DNA of 38,227 nt from CAYJPA01 sp964371945 (GTDB lineage Bacteria > Chloroflexota > Chloroflexia > Thermomicrobiales > UBA6265): NCBI GenBank assembly GCA_964371945.1, contig CAYJPA010000058.1:1-38227 (forward strand), given 5' to 3'. The notes under the pieces are model-generated. The model was not told where the DNA came from and did not search any database. It saw only the letters and a list, made by a program, of their open reading frames with translations. Both the position numbers and the translations under genes were made by a program. Shown here piece after piece: positions 1 to 8,813 of this stretch (position 1 is the stretch's first letter; each line of letters begins with the position of its first letter).

Positions 1-519
1 CACTCCCTCGGCGGCGCGGTTGCCATGCAGCTTGCGATCGACAATCCAGATATCGTCACCGGAGTGGTGTTGATCAACAGCGCCGGTCTTGGCACGGAGA
101 TATCGACGGAATTGCTGAATCTCATGGCCGGCGAGCCGGGTCATGAAACCGCGCGCGGTTTGTTGGAGCTCTTTTACGAGGATAGACGTCTCGTCGTTGA
201 CCGGGGAGTCGCCGAAATGGCGCTCACACAGATCGCCGTCGGAGCCTGGCCGGCGCAGCAGGCCGTGGCGAACGCGGCATTCGGGAATGGGTTCCAGAAG
301 CTCGGCGTCCGCCACCGGCACGACGATATCAAAAAGCCGGTGCTCGTCGTGTGGGGAGCCAGGGATCGCGTGATCCCGGTCAGCCATGCCATGGACGCGC
401 TGTCATCGCTGCCTGACGTCACGCTGAAGATCATGCCGAATCTCGGCCATGTGCCGCAGGTTGAAGATGCGCCGGGTGTCGCGGTCGCGATCGACCGCTT
501 TGCCAAGTCGCTCGCTTGA
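1..519 (+). CDS. Alpha/beta hydrolase, C-terminal fragment (AcoC-like)
   Basis: The reading frame is open from base 1, so the 5' end lies outside the window. The first residues, HSLGG, are the nucleophile elbow of an alpha/beta hydrolase (the preceding Gly would be upstream), with the catalytic Ser at residue 2. The remaining triad is visible as the Asp in WGARDRVIPV and the His in NLGHVPQ near the C-terminus. The stop codon overlaps the ATG of the next gene (TGATG at 517-521), so the two are translationally coupled. Because that neighbour is an AcoX-type protein, the fragment may be the hydrolase-fold end of an acetoin-dehydrogenase E2 (AcoC-like, lipoyl plus hydrolase) protein. The lipoyl part cannot be seen, so a stand-alone hydrolase is equally possible. 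Confidence 0.85.
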   Translation, partial: HSLGGAVAMQLAIDNPDIVTGVVLINSAGLGTEISTELLNLMAGEPGHETARGLLELFYEDRRLVVDRGVAEMALTQIAVGAWPAQQAVANAAFGNGFQKLGVRHRHDDIKKPVLVVWGARDRVIPVSHAMDALSSLPDVTLKIMPNLGHVPQVEDAPGVAVAIDRFAKSLA

Positions 520-1511
520 TGCGAACCGGCATCGTCGGGATTATCGCCAATCCCGCCTCGGGAAAAGACATCCGAAGACTCGTCGCGCACGGTTCGACCT
601 TCGACAACAACGAAAAGATCAATATCGTGCGGCGACTGCTGCTCTCGCTCGATGCCCTTGGCGTCGAGCGGGTGCTCTACATGCCCGATTCCTACGCGAT
701 CGTGCCGCGAGCCGCTGAAACGCTGAAGATCGGGATCCATGTTCAGCCGCTCCTGATGGAGATCCTGGCGAATCCGGGCGACTCCTACGAAGCCGCCCGC
801 CGACTCGACGACATGGGAAGCGATTGCGTCGTCACCCTGGGCGGCGACGGCACAAATCGGGTGATCGCCAAGGGCATTGGGGACGTGCCGTTGGTTGCGA
901 TCTCGACCGGAACGAACAACGTCTTTCCGCGCATGATCGAAGGAACCGTGGCAGGGTTAGCTGCAGGACTCGTGGCCATGAACAACGAGGTTCGAGAAAC
1001 GTCGGTCGCTCGCCACCCGCGGCTCGACGTTTTCCTCGACGGTGAACCGAAGGACATGGCGCTGATCGATGTGGTGACGTCGCAGCACGCCTGGATCGGC
1101 GCCCGCGCGCTCTGGGATCCCGCGCATCTCCGCGAAATCATGCTCTCACGGATAGCACCGGCCGAGATCGGGATTTGCGGGCTCGGTGGCATCCTCTTCT
1201 CGGAATGCGCCGGAGAGCGAAACGGAGCGCACATCAAGATCGGTGATGGTGGTCGCCGCGTGCTGGCGCCGATCGCGCCCGGCCTGGTAAAGGCGATTCC
1301 GGTTTCAGTTTCGTCGCTGGTCAAGTATGGCGATTCAATCGAAATGGACTCCGCGCCATGCACTGTCGCGCTCGACGGCGAGCGGGAGTTCGAAATCCTG
1401 GAGCCGGGTCACCGGCTCGAAGTGCGACTCAACCCAACCGGGCCAAACGTGGTCGACGTCGATGCGGCGCTCAAATCTGGAGCCGCCGCCGGCGCGTTCA
1501 GCCTTCAATAG
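519..1511 (+). CDS. acoX: ATP-NAD kinase family protein, AcoX-like
   Basis: A 330-residue protein of the NAD kinase/diacylglycerol kinase superfamily. The nucleotide-binding signature GGDGTNR is at residues 108-114 and a second conserved loop, STGTNN, at 129-134. The N-terminal GIIANPASGKD stretch is typical of AcoX, an acetoin-cluster protein of unresolved biochemical role. I chose ATG 519 rather than the TTG at 516 because it forms a TGATG overlap with the upstream hydrolase. Length fits AcoX proteins (about 330-370). Its 3' end overlaps the convergent DUF6483-like gene by 14 bases. The AcoX assignment rests on recalled sequence style plus the hydrolase neighbour; acoA and acoB would be expected upstream of the window. 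Confidence 0.75.
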   Translation: MRTGIVGIIANPASGKDIRRLVAHGSTFDNNEKINIVRRLLLSLDALGVERVLYMPDSYAIVPRAAETLKIGIHVQPLLMEILANPGDSYEAARRLDDMGSDCVVTLGGDGTNRVIAKGIGDVPLVAISTGTNNVFPRMIEGTVAGLAAGLVAMNNEVRETSVARHPRLDVFLDGEPKDMALIDVVTSQHAWIGARALWDPAHLREIMLSRIAPAEIGICGLGGILFSECAGERNGAHIKIGDGGRRVLAPIAPGLVKAIPVSVSSLVKYGDSIEMDSAPCTVALDGEREFEILEPGHRLEVRLNPTGPNVVDVDAALKSGAAAGAFSLQ

Positions 1512-2181
1512 CAGCCGGTTCGCGATCGTCCAGTAGTGCGAGCATGCGCTCCAATCCCTGCTGGATCTCTTCTTTCGGCAATCCGCCTTCAGCGAGATCG
1601 ATTTCCGGCTTTCGTAGGAGTTGATCGTAGAAGCCGATCGCGTCTTCGACGGTCGTTCGCGACGCTTCAGGCGAATCGACGCTCCAGAGCACGACATTCT
1701 CGCCGCGATCAAAGCGGCCTGTCGAGACGAAGTACTCGACCAGCCTCAACCGCGTGGGCCGGAGCAGCTCGAGATCCGAAACCTTGTCGACGACCTCTTC
1801 AAGTCCGTCGACATTGAGCACGTTCGGCATCTCCTCCATCACATCGAGCACTTCGAGGTAAAGGCGCAGTGATTTCATGTAGCGGGGTCTGGCTTCGGCG
1901 TGGTCGCCAAGCTCGTCATACGCAAGCGCTTCCTCGCGCAGGAGCTCGGCCAGCGCCCAGGCACGATCGGGATCGACGCCGCCTCGGGCACGTAGAAGCT
2001 GAATGAGATCATCCTCGGAGATCGCATGGACCAGCGTTGCGCTCAGACCGGAGAAGCGGCCGATCGCATCCTGGATCATCTCGATCGATTCGGTCGCCTT
2101 GCCGCCTTTGCGAAGTTGCATAACGCCGCTGATGAAACCGCTCAACTGTTGGATCATGCGAAGAATGTAGTCTTGTTGCAC
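1498..2181 (-). CDS. DUF6483-like helical protein
   Basis: A 227-residue, apparently all-helical cytoplasmic protein with no signal peptide or membrane segment. The N-terminus QQDYILRMIQQL, followed by a region on bundles of activity or size (FISGVMQLRKGGKATES), resembles DUF6483 proteins, whose function is unknown. The middle (about 85-140) has the alternating small/large pattern of TPR-like helices, for example EALAYDELGDHAEAR. Translation starts at GTG 2181, preceded by GGAG at eight bases. The gene is convergent with acoX and overlaps its last 14 bases. No catalytic residues can be proposed. The family name is from memory of the N-terminal motif and should be treated as tentative. Confidence 0.65.
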   Translation of the reverse strand: MQQDYILRMIQQLSGFISGVMQLRKGGKATESIEMIQDAIGRFSGLSATLVHAISEDDLIQLLRARGGVDPDRAWALAELLREEALAYDELGDHAEARPRYMKSLRLYLEVLDVMEEMPNVLNVDGLEEVVDKVSDLELLRPTRLRLVEYFVSTGRFDRGENVVLWSVDSPEASRTTVEDAIGFYDQLLRKPEIDLAEGGLPKEEIQQGLERMLALLDDREPAAIEG

Positions 2182-2256
2182 GAAAACGGCTCCGTCAGGA
2201 TGGTCGCCCAGGGTTCCAAGGTCCCCAGTATAGGTTCAATCAGCGCTACGGCCGGT

Positions 2257-4284
2257 TTATCGACCGTTGATGTCGTTATGAGCGTAGAGCTGTTCTTCAT
2301 TGCAGGATGGATTCGAAGGTTGGCAGCCTGAATCGTCTCCGAGTCCAAGTGCCATTGATTCGTCGCCGTTGACGATCGTGTTTCCCGTGATCACCAATCC
2401 ATCGTCAGCGTAGGCTGGGCTCGGAGCGTTTGAGCCATTCTGCGCGGAACCAGAGTAAGGCCCAGGAATGAAGAAATGCTGCCATTGGGTTTGATAACCG
2501 TCTGGGTTCTCGAAGACGTTGTCGCGAACGGTCACGTCCTTGTTTGGAATCCTGACGTAGTTGTCGCCGTCATCTACCCGGGTGGTTCCCCATCCGCCCT
2601 GGGCGAGATAAGTCGCGCACCGGTCGCGGCCCTCGTCGCCCGGCTGCCCGTCGCAGCTTCGCCCACCGAAAGCGATCTCCAGCAAATGGCTCCGTGCCCC
2701 GACCCTGACAAGGTGGTTCTCCGCGAGCACGATGTCCTTGCCGCCGTTCACACCCATTCCCGCCCCGTCGGTGTCGTGAATTTCGTTGCGAATGAAGGTA
2801 ATCTCCTCGGCCTCGTACGTCAGCCAGCCCGGCGTCATGAACTGGAAACCGGTTCCCTGACCCGCCAGGAAACCCCCGGTTCCGCAGTTGAAAATCTCGT
2901 TACCCTCGATCCAAAAGTCGGCCGATCCGCCCTTGAGGTAGATGCACCAGTCGTCAGCATCATGAATCAACGTGTTGGTGATGCTCCCGTGCTGGACGGC
3001 AACAAAATCGATTGCGTTCTCATAGCTGCCGCCGACGTCGCTCGAGTCGATCGTCACGTGCTGCGATTGGTTGATCTTGAGCGTTTCGTGTGCCGAGCCC
3101 TGACCGTCCAAAGTCGAGCTCAGAATTGAAAAGTGCAGGCAGAGCTCGCAATGGACAACGTCGCCGGCGTTCCGGATCGTCAACCCGACCAGAGAGAGAA
3201 AACGAACGTCATAGATGTTGAGCGAACCCGCCAGAACCGCGGTGCCGTTCCCGTCAGCGGCTTCGATCGTGATCGGAAACGATGAGGTTCCGTATCGCGC
3301 TTCCATGTAATTCGGGAGTCCGCTGCCAGGATAGGTTCCGGCAATCAGCCGGATTCGATGAGCCGACCTCAGGTTTGTGCCTGCCGGCACCCGACCCCAG
3401 GCCTCATCAAGTGTCCGCACGGCGGAGCCGCGCGAGGCGCCCGAATTTGCATCATTGCCGTTGACCGGATCGACCCAGATCGAGACGGTTCCACCGGTTG
3501 CCGTCGCCGTTCGAGTCGCGGTTGCTGTCCGGGTCGCGGTCGATGTTCGGGTAGCAGTCGCTGTCGAGGTGGCTGTCGCGATTCGGGTTTTTGTCGCGGA
3601 CGGAGTGATTGCGATGGCCGTCGCCGTGGATGTGCTGGTGCTCGATGCGACGGGTGTTCGGGTCGCGGTCTGGCTTGCAGCTCCGGTGACCTTCAGCCGT
3701 GCGGTCGCCGCGTTGCCGGACGCCGCGACGCCCTCAACCGTCGCATTGCCAGACACCGCGTCCGCCGGCACCGTGACTTTCTTGATCGCTGAGCCATGCT
3801 CAGTGGACGTCACGGTGGCAAGACGCTTGCTCTTTTCCTTCGTCACGAGATTGATCGTGATTCGCTCAGATTCGGCAAATCCCGAGAACGAGAGCGTCAC
3901 CCCACTCCCTTTCCTCGCGGACGTAGGCTTGATCGAAAGCGAAGGCTCGATTTCGAACGCGGCGGAGACAACGGCGTTCCCGGCATTGACACGCACGGCG
4001 TGTTCACCGGCCGTCGAGGGTGGGGCGCTAAATGTGAAGGTCACGCGGCCACGGCCGTTCGTAACCTTACGCTCGATCGTGGCGTTGTCCCAACGGAGCC
4101 GTACCGCTGAATCGGCCGGCAATCCTGACAGAGTCGCCTTGATCGAAGCTCCGACGATCCCGTTTGAGCTGGAAAGACGAATCGCCGGCTCCGCGGCAGA
4201 CGAAACGCGACCGCCCAATGGGATCATTAATGAGAGCAAGCCGCACGCCGTCATAAGGATCAGAACTGCTCTGGAGTGCGACAT
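2257..4284 (-). CDS. Secreted right-handed beta-helix repeat protein
   Basis: A 675-residue exported protein. Residues 1-31 form a signal peptide (hydrophobic core LILMTACGLLSLMIPLGG, AxA-like cleavage near SSAAEP). Residues about 32-200 look like two Ig-like beta-sandwich modules. Residues about 200-275 are a Thr/Ala/Arg-rich linker, and about 280-670 carry repeating strands such as ITIEAADG, LTIRNAGDV and VTIDSSDVGGS, typical of pectate-lyase-like parallel beta-helices that often act on polysaccharides. No specific catalytic residues can be assigned. GGAGG lies nine bases before ATG 4284. The C-terminus ends within a helix coil (LYAHNDINGR) with no sorting signal, so it may be released or slightly truncated. 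It is divergent from the amidase gene and probably monocistronic. Confidence 0.8.
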   Translation of the reverse strand: MSHSRAVLILMTACGLLSLMIPLGGRVSSAAEPAIRLSSSNGIVGASIKATLSGLPADSAVRLRWDNATIERKVTNGRGRVTFTFSAPPSTAGEHAVRVNAGNAVVSAAFEIEPSLSIKPTSARKGSGVTLSFSGFAESERITINLVTKEKSKRLATVTSTEHGSAIKKVTVPADAVSGNATVEGVAASGNAATARLKVTGAASQTATRTPVASSTSTSTATAIAITPSATKTRIATATSTATATRTSTATRTATATRTATATGGTVSIWVDPVNGNDANSGASRGSAVRTLDEAWGRVPAGTNLRSAHRIRLIAGTYPGSGLPNYMEARYGTSSFPITIEAADGNGTAVLAGSLNIYDVRFLSLVGLTIRNAGDVVHCELCLHFSILSSTLDGQGSAHETLKINQSQHVTIDSSDVGGSYENAIDFVAVQHGSITNTLIHDADDWCIYLKGGSADFWIEGNEIFNCGTGGFLAGQGTGFQFMTPGWLTYEAEEITFIRNEIHDTDGAGMGVNGGKDIVLAENHLVRVGARSHLLEIAFGGRSCDGQPGDEGRDRCATYLAQGGWGTTRVDDGDNYVRIPNKDVTVRDNVFENPDGYQTQWQHFFIPGPYSGSAQNGSNAPSPAYADDGLVITGNTIVNGDESMALGLGDDSGCQPSNPSCNEEQLYAHNDINGR
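3491..3672. repeat. Degenerate repeats encoding Thr/Ala linker
   Basis: This stretch of the beta-helix gene consists of imperfect short repeats built on GTCGCGGT/GTCGGG units (plus strand) that encode TAT/TRT triplets. It separates the Ig-like N-terminal half from the beta-helix half. Repeats of this kind vary in number between strains and are prone to assembly collapse. Confidence 0.7.
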
Positions 4285-4517
4285 CGATGCGTTCCTCCAA
4301 TAATCGACAATTGCTCTTGCAGCATGTACGAGCCGAAGAACCGGTTTGACGGCGATTTCAGCAACGTTCGTATTGACAGAGTATCTCGGTGGGTGAGCGA
4401 AAGTGGAACGGGAATCGCGTCCCCGCTTCGTCAGGACGAACGATCTGAACCGGCGTATGATGTCCGAGTTCAGCGTGCGGCAATTGGGCCCCTGGTCAAC
4501 CTGCGAGGGATTTCGAC

Positions 4518-5930
4518 GTGTCCAATCAAGAGCTTTGCTTTCTCTCGGCCATGGACCTGAAGGAACGATTCACCAGTCGAGAGCTATCGCCAGTCGAGGT
4601 GACGGAGGCGATCCTCTCCGAGATCGACCGGGTTAATCCGGCGTTGAACGCGTTCGTCACGGTCACCTCCGATCTTGCCCGGGCACAGGCGCGCAGCGCC
4701 GAACGCGCCTACACGACCAATATCGCGGCGACCTTGGCCGGAATTCCGATCTCGATCAAAGATTTGACGCTCACGAAAGGAATCAGGACAACCCGTGGTT
4801 CGCTGCTCTACAAAGACTGGGTGCCGGACGAAGATGCGCCATTCATGGATCGCATATACGACACCGGCGCGGTCGTGCTCGGCAAAACCAACACCCCGGA
4901 GTTTGGCTGGAAGGGCGAATCGACCAACCGCGTCGTCGGGTCGAGTCACAATCCATGGAAGTACGGCCGCACGCCGGGGGGATCGTCTGGCGGCGGTGCG
5001 GCGGCGGTCGCGGCCGGGCTCGGACCGCTCGCACAGGGAAGCGACGGCGCGGGCTCGATTCGTATCCCCTGCGGGTTCTGCGGCATCTTTGGGCTCAAGC
5101 CATCGTGGGGTCTCGTACCTCAGTACCCCTCGAGTGGTGTGATCGAGCTCGCTCACCTCGGACCGATGACTCGCACCGTGCGCGATGCCGCGCTGATGCT
5201 CAACGCAACCGCGGGCGAAGATGCACGCGACCGGAGCTCCTGGTCAAGCGGAATCGATTACCTCGCGGCACTCGACAATACCGATCTGACCGGTCTCCGA
5301 GTCGCCTGGTCGCCCGATCTCGGTTACGCGAATGCTGAACCGGAAGTCAGAGACGCGACGGCAGCAGCGGCAAAGCGATTCGAAGAGCTGGGATGCCACG
5401 TCGAGGAAGCCCACCCGAAGCTGCAAGACCCGTGGAATCTCCTCGACACAATCTGGTCGGCGGGCATGGCGGTGGTCAATTGCGACAATCTTGAAGAGGT
5501 CCGCGATCTGGTCGATCCAGGCCGGCTGCAGATCATCGAGGCTGGCATGAAGCTTATGGCAACAGATCTTGCCAGCGCGTTTCTCCAGCGTTCGCTTTAC
5601 TTTCAGGCCTGGCGTCAATTCATGGAGCGGTTCGATTTGATTCTGACTCCGACCTTACCCTGTACCGCGTTTCCAGTCGGGCAAGACCACCCGGGGACGG
5701 TGGCCGGAAAGCCGACGACCTATCTGGGATGGACCCCCTTCACTTATCCGTTCAACCTCACGGGGCAGCCCGCGGCGACGGTTCCCTGCGGATTCGATTC
5801 AGATGGGTTGCCCATCGGACTGCAGATCGTCGGCCGCTGGCGCGACGACACGACCGTTCTCAGAGCGGCGGCGGCCTTCGAAGCGATCGCGTCATGGGCT
5901 CGGTCCAGACCACCGGCCGGTCCGTCATAG
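4518..5930 (+). CDS. Amidase (amidase signature family)
   Basis: A complete 470-residue amidase-signature hydrolase. The Ser-cisSer-Lys triad is visible: Lys81 in PISIKD, the Ser pair 156/157 in GGSSGG, and the nucleophile Ser180 in GSDGAGSIRIP. It would cleave carboxamides in the cytoplasm. The family includes GatA, but the C-terminal part (TLPCTAFPVGQDHP) and the absence of gatB/gatC nearby argue for a catabolic amidase. The start is GTG 4518, with GAGGGA seven bases upstream. The gene stands alone, divergent from the beta-helix gene. Its substrate is unknown. It is one of several C-N bond hydrolases in this window. Confidence 0.9.
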   Translation: MSNQELCFLSAMDLKERFTSRELSPVEVTEAILSEIDRVNPALNAFVTVTSDLARAQARSAERAYTTNIAATLAGIPISIKDLTLTKGIRTTRGSLLYKDWVPDEDAPFMDRIYDTGAVVLGKTNTPEFGWKGESTNRVVGSSHNPWKYGRTPGGSSGGGAAAVAAGLGPLAQGSDGAGSIRIPCGFCGIFGLKPSWGLVPQYPSSGVIELAHLGPMTRTVRDAALMLNATAGEDARDRSSWSSGIDYLAALDNTDLTGLRVAWSPDLGYANAEPEVRDATAAAAKRFEELGCHVEEAHPKLQDPWNLLDTIWSAGMAVVNCDNLEEVRDLVDPGRLQIIEAGMKLMATDLASAFLQRSLYFQAWRQFMERFDLILTPTLPCTAFPVGQDHPGTVAGKPTTYLGWTPFTYPFNLTGQPAATVPCGFDSDGLPIGLQIVGRWRDDTTVLRAAAAFEAIASWARSRPPAGPS

Positions 5931-6018
5931 TTTCGTAACCTCTTTCATGTAACGGACGCCCCGACATCGGAGGCTTATCTCGTATTGGACGATGTGCGAG
6001 TGATGGAAGGTCTGAAAC

Positions 6019-7080
6019 ATGAGTCGATCGTTTTTTGCAGCGGGGCTGACGCGGCGATCGTTTCTTGGCAGGGCAGCCCTGTTGGGAGCAATAGCAACGG
6101 GATCTCGCTCGGCATCAAGCTCGGCCCAGTCCGGCGGCTTCTCCTGGCGATTGCTCGATTCCGAGGGTGGATCGGCGGCGCGTTGGGACCACACCCTGTC
6201 AGGCGATCCAACCACCAAGCAGTTGATGTTGTTTGGCGGCCGCGATGCGGGCGGCGCCTCGTTTGGCGACACCTGGCTCTACGATCTCGTCAATCATGCC
6301 TGGCGCCAGGTCGAGGGTTCCGGTCCCGAGCCGCGATTCGGGCAGGCAGTCGCGTTCGACGAATCCTCTGGGAAGCTGGTGCTCTTCGGCGGACAGACCA
6401 GTGACACGTTTTTCAACGACACGTGGGTCTTCGACTTTGCCGGCGAGTCGTGGACCAAGCTCGACACCGGCGACAGGCCGCTACCGACGCCGCGGTACGG
6501 GCTGCCGGCTGTATTCGATGCGCACGGCAATTTCATCATTTCGCATGGCTTCACCTTCGAGGGACGGTTCGATGACACCTGGTCGCTTGATTTGTCCTCG
6601 AATCAGTGGACCGACGTTTCGCCGGGACCTGATGGAGTACGACCGCTCAAGCGCTGTCTGCATGAAATGGCCTGGGATCAGGCAGCAGGTAGGCTGCTTC
6701 TCTTTGGCGGTTGTTCGTCTGGATTCGGACCATGTCCCCAGGGCGATCTCTGGTCGTTCGATCCAGCCTCGAGCGCTTGGACCCAACTTGCGCCGCCCGA
6801 AGGGCCGTCGTCTCGCTCCAACCCGGCGATGATCTACGACGAGCGTGGAACGCGCGCGTTTTTGATCGGCGGCCTTAGCGATGCCGGTTACATGTCGGAT
6901 GTCTGGAGTGGAGCACTCGACGGCGACGACTTCACATGGACCGCAATTACCCCTGATGGCACTGGCCCTTCACCACGGGCGAGTCACGATCTCGTGCTCA
7001 CCCGCGGCGACATCTACCTCTTCGGCGGTACAGGCGTTGACGGCGTCACGAACGACCTTTGGAAGCTATCGCTCGACTAA
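6019..7080 (+). CDS. Tat-exported kelch-repeat beta-propeller protein
   Basis: A 353-residue protein starting with a twin-arginine signal (TRRSFLGRA at about 11-19, then a hydrophobic Ala/Leu stretch and a Ser-rich cleavage region near residue 36). The mature part is made of kelch motifs recognisable as repeated LFGG plus DTW(L/V)(Y/F)D blocks, for example MLFGGRD...DTWLYD, VLFGGQT...DTWVFD, LLFGGCS...DLWSFD and YLFGG...NDLWKL, consistent with a six-bladed galactose-oxidase-like propeller. No cofactor-binding residues are evident, so a binding or scaffold role outside the membrane is likelier than an enzyme. GGAAGG lies eight bases before the ATG. Its stop overlaps the stop of the convergent next gene by four bases. 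Confidence 0.85.
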   Translation: MSRSFFAAGLTRRSFLGRAALLGAIATGSRSASSSAQSGGFSWRLLDSEGGSAARWDHTLSGDPTTKQLMLFGGRDAGGASFGDTWLYDLVNHAWRQVEGSGPEPRFGQAVAFDESSGKLVLFGGQTSDTFFNDTWVFDFAGESWTKLDTGDRPLPTPRYGLPAVFDAHGNFIISHGFTFEGRFDDTWSLDLSSNQWTDVSPGPDGVRPLKRCLHEMAWDQAAGRLLLFGGCSSGFGPCPQGDLWSFDPASSAWTQLAPPEGPSSRSNPAMIYDERGTRAFLIGGLSDAGYMSDVWSGALDGDDFTWTAITPDGTGPSPRASHDLVLTRGDIYLFGGTGVDGVTNDLWKLSLD

Positions 7081-8669
7081 TCAGTGGACGAAGTAAAGGC
7101 GTAGAGGGCGACGTAGGTCGACGGCTCATAGTTGCCGCCGATCTCGACCGCTCCACCCTCTCCCTCCACATAGATGCGACCATCCGGCGCGAGATACTCG
7201 GTCCAGCCGCGAGGCAGGAAATCGACGACCACAAAATATGTACCAAGAGGCAGATCGCTCCAGGTGGTACCGCTTGCCGCGCTCATGTCGTATCGGTTGT
7301 TCGTTTCAAATGAGAACAGGGAGACCGCATACCCTCCCGTGGCCATCGTGCAATCCGCCGGGTTATAGTCGCCGGCGATTTGGTTGTCCGGGCAGAGAAA
7401 GAGCTCCACCGTGATTGAGCCGGATTTGGGCGCGGACTGCAAGTGAAAAACGTTCAGTCCGATGTCCGGCGCGCTCTCATCGATCGCAACCGAGTACCCC
7501 TCATCGGCGGATCCACCGACCGCGGCTGAACCTGGAATGAAGTAGGTCATGTAGCCGTCCGGCAGAATGGACTCGTACAGGTAGTAGGCCCCGAGCGGCA
7601 ATTCTTGCCACAGCCAGGCGCCGCCGAGATCGATCGCCTGCGCGAGACCAACCTCGCCGATCGGACCGCCCAGGACGAAGTCGTAGCCACCCCGCGAGAC
7701 AACACAGTATTCGGGCACTAATGTCTCCAGCGTCATGCCCTCCGGACAGTCGTACACGTACAGGGTGATCGAGCCGGTGACCGCTTCCGGCTCCTCGATG
7801 GGAGGCACCTCGGTCGCGGTCTCAGTCGGTAGCGGTTGAATCGGTGGCGGCGGAATTTCGGGTCCGATCACCGCGATGATGTAGGCCGCGTTTCCGTCAT
7901 CGTCGCCCTGCAACGAATTGGTCAATGTGGCGATCTGTGCCCGTACGCCAGCGGCCGTGGCGGTCGTGCCAACGGCTTCGATCTCCAGTTCGCCCGGTTC
8001 GAAGATCGCGCTCTCGCCCGCTTCAAGCGTACGCCCGCGTCCCCCCGACGGCAGGATGTCGATCGCCCCTTCGGTAGCAAGGATGGCGACCGATTCGCCG
8101 GTGTCTGGAACGCTTGCCTGCTCGCCGGCAGCTAGCACATTCCGCACGAGATCGATGTCGCGCTTGCCATCCGGAGCGGTGAATTCATCGCTGACAAAGA
8201 GCAGTTTGCCGCCGTTCGTGTCGTCGGCGTCTTCAGCGGCGACGAGCTCAAACGTGAGATACGTCACTTCCTGGTCGGTGAGGCTGGCCCTAATCTGGCG
8301 CGTGCCGGCCGTTACCAGAAATGACTCACCAGGCGCGAGCCGGGCAACATCGACCTGACCATCCTCGGTGATATTGGTTAGCAAGACGGGATCTTCTGTC
8401 GCGAGCACAAACCCGAGCACGCGGCGACCCGGCTGCGCCTCAGTGCGAGGACTCGCGGTCCGCTCGACCACCCGCCAAACGACCTCACCGTCGGGCAAAT
8501 CGTCGATTCCCTGGGTGACAACTTGGGCATGACCTGTCGCTGGGGAGTTTCGGTCGAGGAACGCCTGTTGCGCGGTGACGAGCCCTACCGGAAGGGCGAT
8601 CAGCGCAATTAGCGCGAGCATCCACCAACGACGGTGAGCATCAATCCACCGGCTGACGATTTTGTTCAT
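7077..8669 (-). CDS. Membrane-anchored protein with SpaA-like repeats
   Basis: I place the start at ATG 8669 because GGAGG precedes it by five bases; this gives 530 residues, while an upstream ATG at 8705 has no such site. Residues 15-34 (WWMLALIALIALPVGLVTAQ) form a signal peptide or anchor. Residues about 60-270 hold two beta-rich modules with cupin-like features (LAPGESFLVTAGT and LEAGESAIFEPGE). A Pro/Thr/Glu-rich linker (about 275-310) leads to two tandem repeats, each beginning GSIT(L/V), containing two Cys and ending with a (E/D)LPLG(A/T)Y(Y/F) block and a WTEY- or YMTY-type strand, like SpaA/Cna-B prealbumin-type domains. No sortase motif is seen. A cell-surface structural or adhesive role is an inference. 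Confidence 0.75.
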   Translation of the reverse strand: MNKIVSRWIDAHRRWWMLALIALIALPVGLVTAQQAFLDRNSPATGHAQVVTQGIDDLPDGEVVWRVVERTASPRTEAQPGRRVLGFVLATEDPVLLTNITEDGQVDVARLAPGESFLVTAGTRQIRASLTDQEVTYLTFELVAAEDADDTNGGKLLFVSDEFTAPDGKRDIDLVRNVLAAGEQASVPDTGESVAILATEGAIDILPSGGRGRTLEAGESAIFEPGELEIEAVGTTATAAGVRAQIATLTNSLQGDDDGNAAYIIAVIGPEIPPPPIQPLPTETATEVPPIEEPEAVTGSITLYVYDCPEGMTLETLVPEYCVVSRGGYDFVLGGPIGEVGLAQAIDLGGAWLWQELPLGAYYLYESILPDGYMTYFIPGSAAVGGSADEGYSVAIDESAPDIGLNVFHLQSAPKSGSITVELFLCPDNQIAGDYNPADCTMATGGYAVSLFSFETNNRYDMSAASGTTWSDLPLGTYFVVVDFLPRGWTEYLAPDGRIYVEGEGGAVEIGGNYEPSTYVALYAFTSSTD

Positions 8670-8813
8670 CAAAACCTCCATAATGTATTCGCCCATCTGG
8701 GCCATCGTGCTTATTGTCCGTTGTACCGGACCGCGCCGTCACCTAGTGAAATCACGTAAAAAACAAACGGCCCCCGGGGGTCGAAATCGTTCAGCTCAGG
8801 GAGGTTTCTTCGA

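Noticed and set aside
3377..4303. A 308-codon plus-strand frame across the beta-helix gene
   Set aside because: It is the reverse of the Thr/Ala repeat and Ig-like region, giving Val/Ala-rich monotony without motifs.
4373..4401. A TTGACA hexamer (4373-4378) upstream of the amidase gene
   Set aside because: No acceptable -10 hexamer occurs at 16-18 bases downstream, so I do not call a promoter.
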